41,176 bases of DNA, taken from positions 1 to 41,176 of the forward strand of contig CANRLM010000013.1 in assembly GCA_947631435.1 (NCBI GenBank), written 5' to 3'. Below are positions 1 through 8,152 of the stretch, one piece after another. The position numbers and the translations under genes are program-made. The notes beneath the pieces were generated by a model, which ran no database searches, was not told the origin of the DNA, and saw nothing but the letters and a program-made list of their open reading frames with translations. The stretch's first letter is position 1; the number at the start of each line of letters is the position of its first letter. The DNA is from an uncultured Akkermansia sp. GTDB taxonomy: Bacteria > Verrucomicrobiota > Verrucomicrobiia > Verrucomicrobiales > Akkermansiaceae.

Positions 1-180
1 GCGGATTACAAATCCGCGGTTCGATGGCGCAGTCGAACGAGGGGGCATGAAGCATGAATTACAAAGTACAAAATTGAAAATCAGCGCATTATGGCGCAAA
101 ACAACAGAGAAAAAACGGAGACGAATGAGCAAAGCAAAGGAGGCAATAAACCGGAAAGATTGATCAAGGAATCAAGCAAA

Positions 181-222
181 CCGCGCACAGCGCGCTGACT
201 TTCCCCTTCGTGATTCGTCCTA
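181..222 (+). repeat. Partial copy of the dispersed CGAAG repeat (right-hand module)
   Basis: This stretch reads GCGCGCTGACTT, then TTCGTGATTCGTCC. It closely resembles the right ends of the larger copies at 2406-2440 and 19405-19450. The rest of 1-253 holds no convincing gene. It starts with a perfect hairpin (GCGGATT, loop ACA, AATCCGC, 1-17) and is AT-richer than its surroundings. The promoter of the first glycosyltransferase follows directly. Confidence 0.5.
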
Positions 223-253
223 CCGATTGGCTTCACCCTTCAAAAAGTATTTC

Positions 254-282
254 TTGACAGTTTCGGCCGGAGGTCTTAATAA
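254..282 (+). promoter_or_regulatory. Sigma70-type promoter of the first glycosyltransferase
   Basis: A perfect TTGACA -35 box (254-259) and a TAATAA -10 box (277-282) are separated by 17 bp. The predicted transcript starts near 289. Confidence 0.6.
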
Positions 283-324
283 TGTGAAGGGGTTGGGATT
301 TGATTGAACTCACACGAACGCTCT

Positions 325-1086
325 ATGTCCGACACAACACCGGTTTGCAATGTCATATGTCTGAAGTGGGGGACTCGTTACCCGGCGGAATACGCGAATC
401 GTCTGTACCGAGGCGTGAGGAAGAACCTTTCACGGCCCTTTCGTTTTGTATGTGTGACAGATGACCCGACGGGGCTGGCGGATGGGGTGGAAGCAGTGGG
501 GATTGCCCCGAACCCGGGGTATCCGGATTCGGAGTGGCCCAATATTTTTCTCAAGCTCTGTATCTTCAGGGATGGTTTTGCCGACTTGCAGGGGCCGACA
601 TTGTTCTGCGACGTGGACTTGATCATCATGCGGAATATCGACTGCTTCTTTGACTACAAGCCGGGGAAAAATTGCATCATCCACAATTGGCTGTCGGCGT
701 ACAAGACCATCTTGCGCAAGCGCCCGCACATCGGAAATTCCTCCTTCTTCCGTTTTGAGGCAGGGAAATCCAATTACATCTATGAAACTTTTCTGCGTGA
801 ATTTGCGCAGGCCAATGATCGATCTCTCTACCCCACCGAACAAGCCTTTATGACGCACGCCATGGGCGAGGTGTACTGGTGGCCGGAGGAGTGGGTGCGC
901 AGCTACAAGCGCCATTGTCGCCCCTGTTTTCCGCTCAATCTGGTCCGAACTCCCCGGGAACCGGACACAAAAGTGCTCGTCTTCCATGGTTTGCCGGACC
1001 CGGACCAGGCCGTCACAGGTTTTGATGATGGTATCCTGCACCACCGTACCCTTCCCGCGCCATGGATCACCCGCTATTGGAAGTGA
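325..1086 (+). CDS. Glycosyltransferase, GT-A type (family not assigned)
   Basis: The product is a 253-residue soluble protein with no signal peptide or membrane segment. It looks like a small nucleotide-sugar-dependent glycosyltransferase: the N-terminal strand VCNVICLKWGTRY is followed by an acidic CDVDLI motif (Asp96 and Asp98), typical of the metal-binding DxD of GT-A enzymes. Near the C-terminus VLVFHG could supply a metal- or phosphate-binding His. ATG at 325 is chosen; an in-frame TTG at 304 would add seven residues and has AAGGGG ten bases upstream, so the start is uncertain. The stop codon lies at the edge of a short repeat beginning GAAGTGCGAAG. A GT8 enzyme follows on the same strand behind its own promoter, so surface polysaccharide or glycan synthesis is the likely setting. 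The acceptor cannot be inferred. Confidence 0.75.
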   Translation: MSDTTPVCNVICLKWGTRYPAEYANRLYRGVRKNLSRPFRFVCVTDDPTGLADGVEAVGIAPNPGYPDSEWPNIFLKLCIFRDGFADLQGPTLFCDVDLIIMRNIDCFFDYKPGKNCIIHNWLSAYKTILRKRPHIGNSSFFRFEAGKSNYIYETFLREFAQANDRSLYPTEQAFMTHAMGEVYWWPEEWVRSYKRHCRPCFPLNLVRTPREPDTKVLVFHGLPDPDQAVTGFDDGILHHRTLPAPWITRYWK

Positions 1087-1106
1087 ACGGGAAGTGCGAA
1101 GTCAAT
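1087..1106 (+). repeat. Short copy of the dispersed CGAAG repeat
   Basis: GAAGTGCGAAGT at 1091-1102 is the left-end motif of the repeat family. It lies directly after the glycosyltransferase stop. The rest of the gap to about 1170 is a purine-rich G/A tract with no gene. Confidence 0.45.
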
Positions 1107-1176
1107 AGGGAGGGCGGAGTGGGAGCGGAGGGGGAGTGGGAGAAGCGAGGGCAGCAGCTCATCAGGAAGGTTCGCA

Positions 1177-1314
1177 ATGAGTACAAATCTTTCTGTACTA
1201 CCGAAAGTAATTCTTGAAAAGATACCGGATGCAGGTTACAATGCGGGCGGCGTCAGGGAAGGAGAGAGCAGACAATCCCGTGAAAGAGAGAAAGTCCATT
1301 GTTTTTGCCAGTGA
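1177..1314 (+). CDS. Candidate 45-residue upstream ORF, or out-of-frame N-terminus of the GT8 gene
   Basis: This ATG ORF begins MSTNLSVLPKVILEKIPDAG and has a good ribosome site, AGGAAGG, six bases before the start. It ends at 1312-1314 inside the GT8 gene, in a different frame. The promoter at 1214-1242 lies within it. It could be a leader ORF, or the original N-terminus of the GT8 protein separated by a one-base frameshift near the A/G-rich 1281-1295. I do not recognise the peptide. Confidence 0.25.
   Translation: MSTNLSVLPKVILEKIPDAGYNAGGVREGESRQSREREKVHCFCQ
1214..1242 (+). promoter_or_regulatory. Sigma70-type promoter of the GT8 glycosyltransferase
   Basis: TTGAAA (1214-1219), a 17 bp spacer and TACAAT (1237-1242). 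Its position argues against start codons at 1214, 1229 or 1241 and favours the GTG at 1280. A short hairpin, AGTACA/TGTACT (1180-1199), lies just upstream. Confidence 0.6.
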
Positions 1315-2263
1315 TGCGCGGGGCATCGTTCCCCTGTCTGTAGCGGTGTGGTCTCTTCTGGAGCAGGCAGAGGAGGGAACCGTTTACCAGGTAAACGTAC
1401 TCAGCGATGGGATTCCGGAGACAGCTCAGGACGCCATTCGCCAACTTGCTGAGCGGCAGGGGAAGCGGCACATACTGCGTTTTTTTGAGCTTGAGAAAGT
1501 GATACCGAGAGATCTCGGCGTCACGGAGACGATTCCGCGCGCGACGTGGGCTCGGCTGTTTCTGGGGCGCATACTGCCGGCTGTGGACCGCGCGCTGTAT
1601 CTGGATATCGATACGATGTGCTGCACGGATCTGTCTGCCTTGTGCGAGACGGATATGAAGGGAGCCGTCGTGGCGGGAGTTCTGGAGGAGGAATCGCACC
1701 CTGCGTCTTCTTTCAACAAGCGTTTGGGGATACCCCTCTCGTGCCCGGGCTACATCAACGCCGGCGTGATGCTCATGGATCTGGCGCGTTTTCGCGACGA
1801 GAATTTAGACGCCATGTGTCTGGAGTTTTATGAAGAGCATCGGGATGCCTCGTGGGCGCTGGACCAGGATTCGATCAACGGCGCTCTTTACTCGAGAATT
1901 CTGCCCATCCATCCGCGTTGGAACTGGAACGACAGTTGGACACGCCGTCTCGGATTTGTGCGGAAGAACGAGAAAATGAGGAAGGGGTACCCCCTGGAGG
2001 ACTGCGTGCAGGCGGCGCTTGACCCGGGGATTCTTCACTTCATGGGGCGGTACAAACCGTGGTTCTACAACTACCGGCTCGAGGGGAAACGCTACGCGGA
2101 GTGCATGGCTCGTGCGGGACTGCTGGGGGAGAATGGTCTACCGGGATTCACCTTTGGCAAGTTGGTGAAAAAGATGACTCACGCCCTGCTGTACGCGCAC
2201 GCGCGCTGGCGCGTCCGCCGACTGGCAAAACGACTGAGAGTGGAAGGAAGTACGAAGTGTTGA
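1280..2263 (+). CDS. Glycosyltransferase family 8 protein
   Basis: This 327-residue enzyme has the GT8 layout (retaining, galactosyl/glucosyltransferase type): N-terminal KSIVFASDARGIVPLSVAVW, the metal-binding motif YLDIDTMC with Asp109 and Asp111, the middle motif PGYINAGVMLMDL, the LDQDSINGAL motif, and the C-terminal ILHFMGRYKPW with the conserved His. Bacterial relatives often build lipopolysaccharide core or other surface glycans; the donor here is unknown. GTG 1280 is chosen because a strong promoter ends at 1242; AAGGAG lies at 1259-1264, slightly far. Longer in-frame starts (TTG 1214, ATG 1229/1241) overlap the promoter. The last residues, VEGSTKC, are encoded by the left end of a dispersed intergenic repeat, so the repeat seems to have replaced the original 3' end. 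Confidence 0.88.
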   Translation: MKERKSIVFASDARGIVPLSVAVWSLLEQAEEGTVYQVNVLSDGIPETAQDAIRQLAERQGKRHILRFFELEKVIPRDLGVTETIPRATWARLFLGRILPAVDRALYLDIDTMCCTDLSALCETDMKGAVVAGVLEEESHPASSFNKRLGIPLSCPGYINAGVMLMDLARFRDENLDAMCLEFYEEHRDASWALDQDSINGALYSRILPIHPRWNWNDSWTRRLGFVRKNEKMRKGYPLEDCVQAALDPGILHFMGRYKPWFYNYRLEGKRYAECMARAGLLGENGLPGFTFGKLVKKMTHALLYAHARWRVRRLAKRLRVEGSTKC

Positions 2264-2440
2264 GTCAGCGGACCGGAGGCTCGGAAATTGCGAGGTGAGA
2301 AGCTGAGGCGGGGATTCGGCTCTGCATGCCCACAGAACTTTCCGGCCGCCCACCCGCTGTGTGCCGGAAATCGCCTTTGCTGCCGCGCCGCAGAACCGCG
2401 CGCAGGCGCGCTGATTCCCAACTTCGTCCTTCGTATTTCT
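2247..2440 (+). repeat. Large copy of the dispersed CGAAG repeat (left and right modules)
   Basis: The left module starts GAAGTACGAAGTGTTGAG (2247-2264) and continues through GCTCGGAAATTGCGAGG to about 2313. The middle carries a hairpin, TTTCCGG (2339-2345) with CCGGAAA (2364-2370). The right module (2406-2440) contains ACTTCGTCCTTCGTA, which is inversely related to the left end. The copy overlaps the GT8 stop codon and ends just before the next promoter. No other feature is visible in 2264-2446. Confidence 0.7.
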
Positions 2441-2446
2441 TAAGTA

Positions 2447-2475
2447 TTGACACGTGGGGCTTTTTACGCTAAAGT
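2447..2475 (+). promoter_or_regulatory. Promoter of the yggL-like gene, predicted leaderless
   Basis: TTGACA (2447-2452), 17 bp, TAAAGT (2470-2475). The ATG at 2485 lies nine bases after the -10 box, so the transcript should begin at or very close to the start codon. Confidence 0.65.
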
Positions 2476-2484
2476 GTGCCGGAG

Positions 2485-2802
2485 ATGAAGAGGAGGTTGC
2501 GCAAGAAGTACCGCATCGGGGAGTTTCGTGAATTTGGGTTTCCCCTTGCTATCACGTTTAAGGCGAATGTTTCTCAGGAGGCGCGGGAAGAGATTCTGAT
2601 GCGCTTTGGTCGGGAAGCTATGCTGAGCGGCGGGATTCTGCGCAGCACGGACGGTAAGGCTTTGTTACGCAGTAGCTCCTCGTCTGCCGAGGAATCTGAG
2701 GAGCTGAAGTTTGCCCGGGAGTGGCTTGCCCGGATTCAGGAGATTGAGACCTTTGAAACAGGCTCAGCCGTGGATTTCTGGCACACCCCGCTTTCTCAAT
2801 AG
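2485..2802 (+). CDS. YggL family (DUF469) 50S ribosome-binding protein
   Basis: This small 105-residue protein starts KRRLRKKYRIGEFREFGF, which matches the conserved N-terminus of the YggL/DUF469 family. E. coli YggL binds the 50S subunit, so a role in ribosome assembly or modulation is likely but inferred. Length fits the family (about 108 residues). An in-frame GTG at 2476 immediately follows the -10 box, so ATG 2485 is preferred. The C-terminal half has a serine run and an acidic helix. The citrate synthase gene starts 26 bases after the stop, without a visible promoter or ribosome site, so the two may be cotranscribed. Confidence 0.8.
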   Translation: MKRRLRKKYRIGEFREFGFPLAITFKANVSQEAREEILMRFGREAMLSGGILRSTDGKALLRSSSSSAEESEELKFAREWLARIQEIETFETGSAVDFWHTPLSQ

Positions 2803-2828
2803 TCGTTTTAACCAGATTCTTACAACCC

Positions 2829-3971
2829 ATGCAACCGGACGCTTCCTCTACCACCCCCATCTTCAGCAAGGGACTCAAGGGCATTGTTGCCAACGAAACT
2901 CGTCTGAGCGACGTGCGAGGCGAAGAAGGGCGACTGCTCTACTGCGGGTACGACATTGAGGATCTCGTGGAGTTGTGCGACTACACGGAGATCATCTTTC
3001 TGCTGCTCAACAAACGGCTGCCGAACCGCTCTGAGTTGCAGGCGCTGCGCCAGCGACTGCGGCAGGACCGAGAGCTGCCTCAGCCTATCCTTGATTTTTT
3101 CAAGACGGCCACGAAAACCGCGCGTCCGATGAGCGCGTTGCGCACGGCGGTTTCCATGCTCGGCATGTACGACGACCGGACGAAGGACCCCACGCAGATG
3201 AAGGAAATCGGGCTGTCACTCATCGCGAAGTTGCCGGTCATGGCCGCCTATTATTACCGCACGTGCCAGGGGCTGGACCTGCCGCCCATCCGCACGGATC
3301 TCGATGAGGCTGCTCATTTTCTCTGGCTGCTCAAGGGCAAGGAGCCGGATCCCAATGAAGCTCATATTCTGGACGTGGCTTACATCCTGCACGCAGACCA
3401 TGGGATGAATGCTTCCACTTTCTCCTCGCGCGTGACTGCCTCTACGCTTTCGGACATGTATTCCTGCATCACGGCGGCTATCGGCACGTTGAAAGGTCCG
3501 CTGCACGGCGGCGCCAATGAGGCAGTCATCGAGATGCTCAAGGAGATCGGCGAGGAAAAAAATGTGGAGCCCTACATCAATGCCAAGCTGGAGCGCCATG
3601 AAAAGATCTTCGGCATCGGTCACCGCGTTTACAAGACGCTGGATCCCCGGGCTCCCCAGCTGCGCCGCATCGCGATCCGCCTCACGCAGACGCTGGGCGA
3701 ACCGAAGTGGATCCGCATGAGCGACATGATCGCCAAAATTTTGCGCGACCGCAAGAATCTGAACGCCAACGTGGACTTCTACTCCGCCACCGTTTATTAC
3801 AGTCTGGGCATTCCCACGCGGATGTTTACCACGGTGTTTGCGATTGCACGCTGCGCCGGGTGGGTGGCGCAGATTCTTGAGCAACTGGAGGACAACACGC
3901 TCTTCCGCCCGCTTTCCCGCTACGTCGGCCCGGATGAGCCCCTGCTCGTGCCGATGCTCGACATGCGCTGA
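2829..3971 (+). CDS. gltA: Citrate synthase
   Basis: The 380-residue enzyme condenses oxaloacetate with acetyl-CoA to citrate, the entry step of the citric acid cycle. The catalytic triad is visible: His226 in PLHGGANE, His265 in FGIGHRVYKT and Asp316 in NANVDFYS. Further family signatures are HADHGMNAST and the C-terminal PLSRYVGP. The length fits the compact bacterial form rather than the longer E. coli type, and the allosteric N-terminal extension of Gram-negative GltA is absent. No Shine-Dalgarno sequence precedes the ATG. The gene ends convergently with the penicillin-binding protein gene, with a short repeat between. Malate dehydrogenase, the neighbouring cycle enzyme, lies about 8 kb downstream. 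The identity is secure; citrate synthase rather than 2-methylcitrate synthase is the default reading. Confidence 0.93.
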   Translation: MQPDASSTTPIFSKGLKGIVANETRLSDVRGEEGRLLYCGYDIEDLVELCDYTEIIFLLLNKRLPNRSELQALRQRLRQDRELPQPILDFFKTATKTARPMSALRTAVSMLGMYDDRTKDPTQMKEIGLSLIAKLPVMAAYYYRTCQGLDLPPIRTDLDEAAHFLWLLKGKEPDPNEAHILDVAYILHADHGMNASTFSSRVTASTLSDMYSCITAAIGTLKGPLHGGANEAVIEMLKEIGEEKNVEPYINAKLERHEKIFGIGHRVYKTLDPRAPQLRRIAIRLTQTLGEPKWIRMSDMIAKILRDRKNLNANVDFYSATVYYSLGIPTRMFTTVFAIARCAGWVAQILEQLEDNTLFRPLSRYVGPDEPLLVPMLDMR

Positions 3972-4009
3972 AGCAGGCGAGAAAGAGAGAAGAAGCACGG
4001 AGCCAAAGG

Positions 4010-4053
4010 GAAGTGCGAAATATTGAGTCGGCGGCTCGGGAATTGCTCTTTGC
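4010..4053 (+). repeat. Short copy of the dispersed CGAAG repeat (left module)
   Basis: GAAGTGCGAAATATTGAG followed by TCGGCGGCTCGGGAATTGC matches the left module at 2247-2290. It sits between the convergent citrate synthase and penicillin-binding protein genes, probably within both 3' regions. Confidence 0.6.
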
Positions 4054-4062
4054 CGTGCCTCA

Positions 4063-6579
4063 TCATCCATCCGCTTCCTCTGCGACGTCTTCGTCCGGCA
4101 GGTTGTCCGGGTCTTCCGCCTGGGCGTCGTCGGGCATCTCATCCACGGAATCCTCGGCCAGCGGGTCGTGCTTTGTGCAGAGAGGGCGGGGTTTGGTGAG
4201 ATCCGTCATGGTTTCCGTGTAGGCGCAGCCCTGGTACTCGCAACCGGAGTGCGCCACCATACCCGTATCCCGGCAGAGACGGATTCCCCTCGTGCGCGCG
4301 CCGGCCGCCGTAGTGCGGATGGGTCCCATGGGGTAGCCACGCGCCGCGGCGCACTTCATGATGCCCACCCAGAGGGGCAGAGCGACGGTGCCTCCGTAGG
4401 CCTTGTCTGCGATGGTGGTGGGGCGGTCAAAACCTACCCATACGGCGCTGGTGAGGTCGGAGGTGAAGCCGCAAAACCACGCGTTTTTGTAAGCATTGGT
4501 GGTGCCGGTTTTTCCGCCGCTCGGGGCGGTGAAGCCCAGGCGCGCCATACTCCCCGCCGTGCCGCCGGGTTTGGTAATCTGCTGCAGGATGGCAGAGATG
4601 GCATTCGCTGAGCGCGTCGTGAGAACGCGGCGCACGGAGGCAGGGTTGCGCCACAGCACGTGCCCTGTGGAGTCCGTGATGCTCTGGATGATGAAAGGCG
4701 TGGGGCGAACTCCGCCGTTGGCAAACATGGTGAAGGCGGAGGCAACTTCCAGCGGGGAAGCCTCCCATGTTCCGAGGTAGATTGTGGGGCCCGGTTTCTT
4801 TGCCGTCTTGGGGAAGCCCGCCACGAGAGCCGTGCTGATCACGTTGTTGAGTCCCGCGCGGTTGCCCACGCGCACCGACATGGTGTTGCGGCTCTTCAGC
4901 AGCCCCCAGCCGGCGGGATGAATGCCGGTGAAACGCCCATCCGAATTCCCGGGGTGCCACCCGCGCGCGCCGGCGATTTCCCCGGGGCGGATGCTGTCGT
5001 CGGAGACGGGCGTCTGCGGTCCCCCGCCGCGCTCAAAAAAAGTGGCGTACACCAGGGGCTTGAAGATGGAACCGACCTGGCGGCGACTCTGCACGGCGCG
5101 GTTCAGCGGGGATTCTTTGCTGTCCCTCCCGCCCACCACGGCGAGCAGGGCGCCCGTGGCGTTGTCGATGACCACGCCGGCGGCCTGGATGTACTGCGGG
5201 CGCGGTGCGCGGTCGATCTCCTCCGGCGGGATATTCGCGAGAATAGCGCGGTATTGCCGGCGGGTCTGGTGTTTGTATTTCCTGTTCTTTTCAAACATCT
5301 CCTCCAGTCGGGCGTCCAGCTCGTGCATCACGTCGTCCTGCAGATCCACATCCAGCGTGGTGCGCACGACGAGACCGCCGGAGTAGAGGGCATCCTCCTT
5401 GACATGCTGCTGCTGAGTATCGAGCATATCGAGGATGTGTCCCACCTCACTGCGGATGAGATCGAGAGCGTAGTTCTCCAGCCCGCGCAGCTCCGGGCGC
5501 CGGGTGCTGACGGGTTCCGCCAGGGCGGCGCGGTATTCGTTGCGCGTGATGTGACCGTGCTCGAAGAGGAGCTTGAGGACCTTGTCGCGCTGGATGCGCG
5601 CGGCGTTTGGGTTGCGGATGGGGGAGAATTCGTTGGGGCTGCAAACGATGCCCGCCAGGAGGGCCGATTCTCCGATGGTGAGCTCGCGCGGCTGCTTGTT
5701 GAAGTACCCTTTCGCCGCCTGCTTGAGCCCCAGGAAGGTGTGCCCCCAGAAGATGCGGTTGATGTAGCAGGTGAGAATGGTTTTCTTATCGTAGGTGGCT
5801 TCGATGCGCCTCGCAAGCGCCATTTCCGTGAGCTTGGCGTCCATGTTGCGCTCGCGGTGGTTGTAGGTGTTTTTTGCGAGCTGCATGGTGAGGGTGGAGG
5901 CGCCCTGCGTGGTGCGGTGGTGTTTGAAGACCTGGGCCACGGCGCGCATGAGACCGCGGGGGTCGATGCCGCCGTGCGTCCAGAACGAGCGGTCTTCCTG
6001 CATGATGAGCGCCCGGATGAAATAGCTCGGCACCTCGGCCTCCAGGTTGTCGATACTCCGGCGGTTCTCGCCGTGCAGGGTGCCGATCTCGTTGCCCTTG
6101 CGATCCAGCACGATGGTGCGCTCCGGCATGCGCAGGATCTGGGTGATGTCGTAGCGTTCCGCCTTGATGCCGTACACGACCGCCAGCAGCGCCGCAAACA
6201 CGAGCCCCACAAAAGAAAAGCTGATGATGATACGCAGAATTTTCGGCAGCGCACGGGTGAGAAAATACACGAACCGGAAGGGGAGAGTGGCGATGAGCCA
6301 GAGCGCTTTCCAGACGCTCATCCCTTTGCGTGGGGGGAGGCGAAACTCCCGCAGGGGGTTGACTTCCGGCCGGGGGTGGCGTGTGTATTGCCGCGGCGGG
6401 AGCGGACTGCCGAAGGGGCTTTCCTCGTATTCTTCGCGAGAGTCCTGCCGGGGGGATCGGTCCTCGTCTTCTTCCTCCTCCGGGTAGTGATCCGGCAGCT
6501 CCACCCGCACCCGCGCCTGCGGCGCCGCCTGGCAATTCAGCGGATCGTCGGGTCGTGGTTGGTCGGGTTTGTAGCGCAT
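4063..6579 (-). CDS. Class A penicillin-binding protein (PBP1A-like transglycosylase/transpeptidase)
   Basis: This 838-residue bifunctional enzyme polymerises lipid II into glycan strands and cross-links the stem peptides. An acidic, proline-rich cytoplasmic region (1-90) precedes a membrane anchor at about 113-137. The GT51 domain has catalytic Glu195 in MQEDRSFWTHGG and the QGASTLTMQLAKN motif (225-237). The transpeptidase domain has the nucleophile Ser504 in GSIFKP, SRN at 563-565 and the KTG triad at 690-692. A Cys-containing segment (769-801) and a very acidic 35-residue tail follow. The gene starts 15 bases after rimO on the same strand and is probably cotranscribed with it. Domain order and motifs are complete, so the enzyme should be active. 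It shows that this lineage makes peptidoglycan, which is worth noting in the PVC group. Confidence 0.92.
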   Translation of the reverse strand: MRYKPDQPRPDDPLNCQAAPQARVRVELPDHYPEEEEDEDRSPRQDSREEYEESPFGSPLPPRQYTRHPRPEVNPLREFRLPPRKGMSVWKALWLIATLPFRFVYFLTRALPKILRIIISFSFVGLVFAALLAVVYGIKAERYDITQILRMPERTIVLDRKGNEIGTLHGENRRSIDNLEAEVPSYFIRALIMQEDRSFWTHGGIDPRGLMRAVAQVFKHHRTTQGASTLTMQLAKNTYNHRERNMDAKLTEMALARRIEATYDKKTILTCYINRIFWGHTFLGLKQAAKGYFNKQPRELTIGESALLAGIVCSPNEFSPIRNPNAARIQRDKVLKLLFEHGHITRNEYRAALAEPVSTRRPELRGLENYALDLIRSEVGHILDMLDTQQQHVKEDALYSGGLVVRTTLDVDLQDDVMHELDARLEEMFEKNRKYKHQTRRQYRAILANIPPEEIDRAPRPQYIQAAGVVIDNATGALLAVVGGRDSKESPLNRAVQSRRQVGSIFKPLVYATFFERGGGPQTPVSDDSIRPGEIAGARGWHPGNSDGRFTGIHPAGWGLLKSRNTMSVRVGNRAGLNNVISTALVAGFPKTAKKPGPTIYLGTWEASPLEVASAFTMFANGGVRPTPFIIQSITDSTGHVLWRNPASVRRVLTTRSANAISAILQQITKPGGTAGSMARLGFTAPSGGKTGTTNAYKNAWFCGFTSDLTSAVWVGFDRPTTIADKAYGGTVALPLWVGIMKCAAARGYPMGPIRTTAAGARTRGIRLCRDTGMVAHSGCEYQGCAYTETMTDLTKPRPLCTKHDPLAEDSVDEMPDDAQAEDPDNLPDEDVAEEADG

Positions 6580-6594
6580 GCGGATAAGGGGAGA

Positions 6595-7923
6595 TTAATG
6601 ATCTTGCGCGCCTTCGGCAAAAAGTTCATAAGCAATCGAATCCGTGATCCGCACATCTGCAAACTCCCCGACGGGCAGGGCAGGATTCACGTGGATGGCG
6701 CCGTCCACATCCGGCGCATCCCATGGCCCGCGGGCGATGCCGGGGGCATCTACCAGCACGCGCAGCGTGTGGCCGACGCAGGCGCTGCCGATCTCGTCGG
6801 CATTTGCAGCAAGCAGCATGTTCAGCTCATTGGCGCGGCGGGTTCTGGTGGCATGGTGCACCTGCGGGCGCATTTTTGCTGCCGGGGTGTTTTCTTCCCG
6901 GGAGTAGGGGAAGACCCCTGCCCGCTCAAAGCGGAACTCTTTCACGAACTCGCAGAGCTCCGCATGATCCTCCTCCGTTTCGCCGGGCAGACCGCTGATG
7001 AAGGTGCTCCGCAGTCCGATGCCCGGCACCTCTCTTCGCAGTTTTCGTAGGAGGTTTTTGATGTGTTCCGGTTTTGTTTTCCGGCGCTGTTCTTCGAGGA
7101 TGTGCGCTGCGATATGCTGCAGGGGAATATCCACGTACTTGACGACTTTGTCGCACTCGGCAAAGGCGCGGATGAGGGAGTCGGTCCAGTACGCGGGATG
7201 GGTGTAAAGCACGCGCAGCCAGAAATCCCCGGGCAGTTCGTTGGCGGCGCGCAGCAGGCCGGAGAGATTTTCCCCGCTTGCCGGACGATCCAGACCGTAA
7301 TAGGTGGTGTCCTGCGCGATGAGGTTGATCTCTCTGACCCCCCGCTCGGTGAGGACGCGTATTTCTCTCAACACATTGGTCATGGGCCTGCTCCTGTAGC
7401 CTCCGCGGATTCGCGGAATAGCGCAGTAGGCGCAGGCGTGGTTGCAGCCCTCCGCAATCTTGACATAGGCGAAATGCGGGGACGTGTAGCGAAATTCCCT
7501 GGCCCCGTAGTCCGGCAGCAGTTTTGAAACTTTCGTGCTGTAAATTTTCTTCCCCCGCCCCTCCAAGACTTCTTCCGCAATGCGGACGATATCCGGCTCG
7601 CAGTCCACCCCGACAAAGGCATCTACCTCCGGCATGGAGTGGCGCAGATCCTCGGCATACCTCTGCGAAAGACACCCCGTCATGATAATTTTCTGCCCGT
7701 TCGGATTTTTCCTTTTCTCCCGCCTCCGGGCGTGCGCCAGAGTCGTGTTGATAGCTTCCTGCTTCGCGGAATCAATGAATGCACAAGTATTTACGACCAA
7801 AAGACTCGCGCTGTCCGCTCCTACCTGTTCGTATCCGGCAGCCAGGAGCCGGTCCGCCATGAGCTCCGAATCAACCAGATTTTTGGCACAGCCCAACGAA
7901 TCAATGGCAAAGGTCTTGCGCAT
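6595..7923 (-). CDS. rimO: Ribosomal protein uS12 methylthiotransferase RimO
   Basis: The 442-residue radical-SAM enzyme attaches a methylthio group to an aspartate of ribosomal protein uS12. Cys12, Cys47 and Cys84 in the N-terminal MTTase domain ligate one iron-sulfur cluster. The radical-SAM motif CNHACAYC (Cys160, Cys164, Cys167) binds the second. A C-terminal TRAM-like domain ends the protein. The N-terminal FAIDSLGCAKNLVDSE is typical of RimO rather than MiaB. The ATG at 7923 is chosen because upstream in-frame sequence is low-complexity and unlike the family. A promoter (7930-7958) places the -10 box six bases from the ATG, suggesting a leaderless transcript. The penicillin-binding protein gene follows at 15 bases. 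Confidence 0.93.
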   Translation of the reverse strand: MRKTFAIDSLGCAKNLVDSELMADRLLAAGYEQVGADSASLLVVNTCAFIDSAKQEAINTTLAHARRREKRKNPNGQKIIMTGCLSQRYAEDLRHSMPEVDAFVGVDCEPDIVRIAEEVLEGRGKKIYSTKVSKLLPDYGAREFRYTSPHFAYVKIAEGCNHACAYCAIPRIRGGYRSRPMTNVLREIRVLTERGVREINLIAQDTTYYGLDRPASGENLSGLLRAANELPGDFWLRVLYTHPAYWTDSLIRAFAECDKVVKYVDIPLQHIAAHILEEQRRKTKPEHIKNLLRKLRREVPGIGLRSTFISGLPGETEEDHAELCEFVKEFRFERAGVFPYSREENTPAAKMRPQVHHATRTRRANELNMLLAANADEIGSACVGHTLRVLVDAPGIARGPWDAPDVDGAIHVNPALPVGEFADVRITDSIAYELFAEGAQDH

Positions 7924-7929
7924 GGGCTC

Positions 7930-7958
7930 ATGATACCATACCGGAGTCCGAATGAAAA
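7930..7958 (-). promoter_or_regulatory. Probable rimO promoter
   Basis: On the minus strand, TTTTCA (7958-7953), 17 bp, TATCAT (7935-7930). The -35 box matches only four of six positions. The rimO ATG starts six bases after the -10 box. Confidence 0.4.
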
Positions 7959-8034
7959 GAGGAGATTTCCGCCGCGTCCTGTGAGGCATCTCGATACCAT
8001 GCCTGCCGGACGAAGGGGAAAACCGGAGGGAAGC

Positions 8035-8060
8035 ACGAGGCGAATTTGGAGGACGAAGTG
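8035..8060 (+). repeat. Short copy of the dispersed repeat (ACGAGGCGAATTTG variant)
   Basis: The segment ACGAGGCGAATTTGGAGG-ACGAAGTG differs at only three positions from 19254-19279. It lies in the divergent gap between rimO and the flavin-binding protein gene. Nothing else is recognisable in 7959-8140. Confidence 0.5.
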
Positions 8061-8152
8061 TTTGTTCCTGCGTCGTTGTTCTTTTTGGTGGGATTGCTCT
8101 GCTGTTTTCGCCTTGCGGTGTGCCGGCAGATGTGACATCATGGGGGGGAGAG

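Noticed and set aside
3216..4142. 308-codon frame on - opposite citrate synthase
   Set aside because: His/Arg-rich antisense shadow of a clear enzyme gene.
4660..7050. 796-codon open frame on + opposite the penicillin-binding protein and rimO
   Set aside because: An antisense shadow caused by high GC and third-position bias. The minus-strand proteins have complete catalytic motifs, this frame has none.
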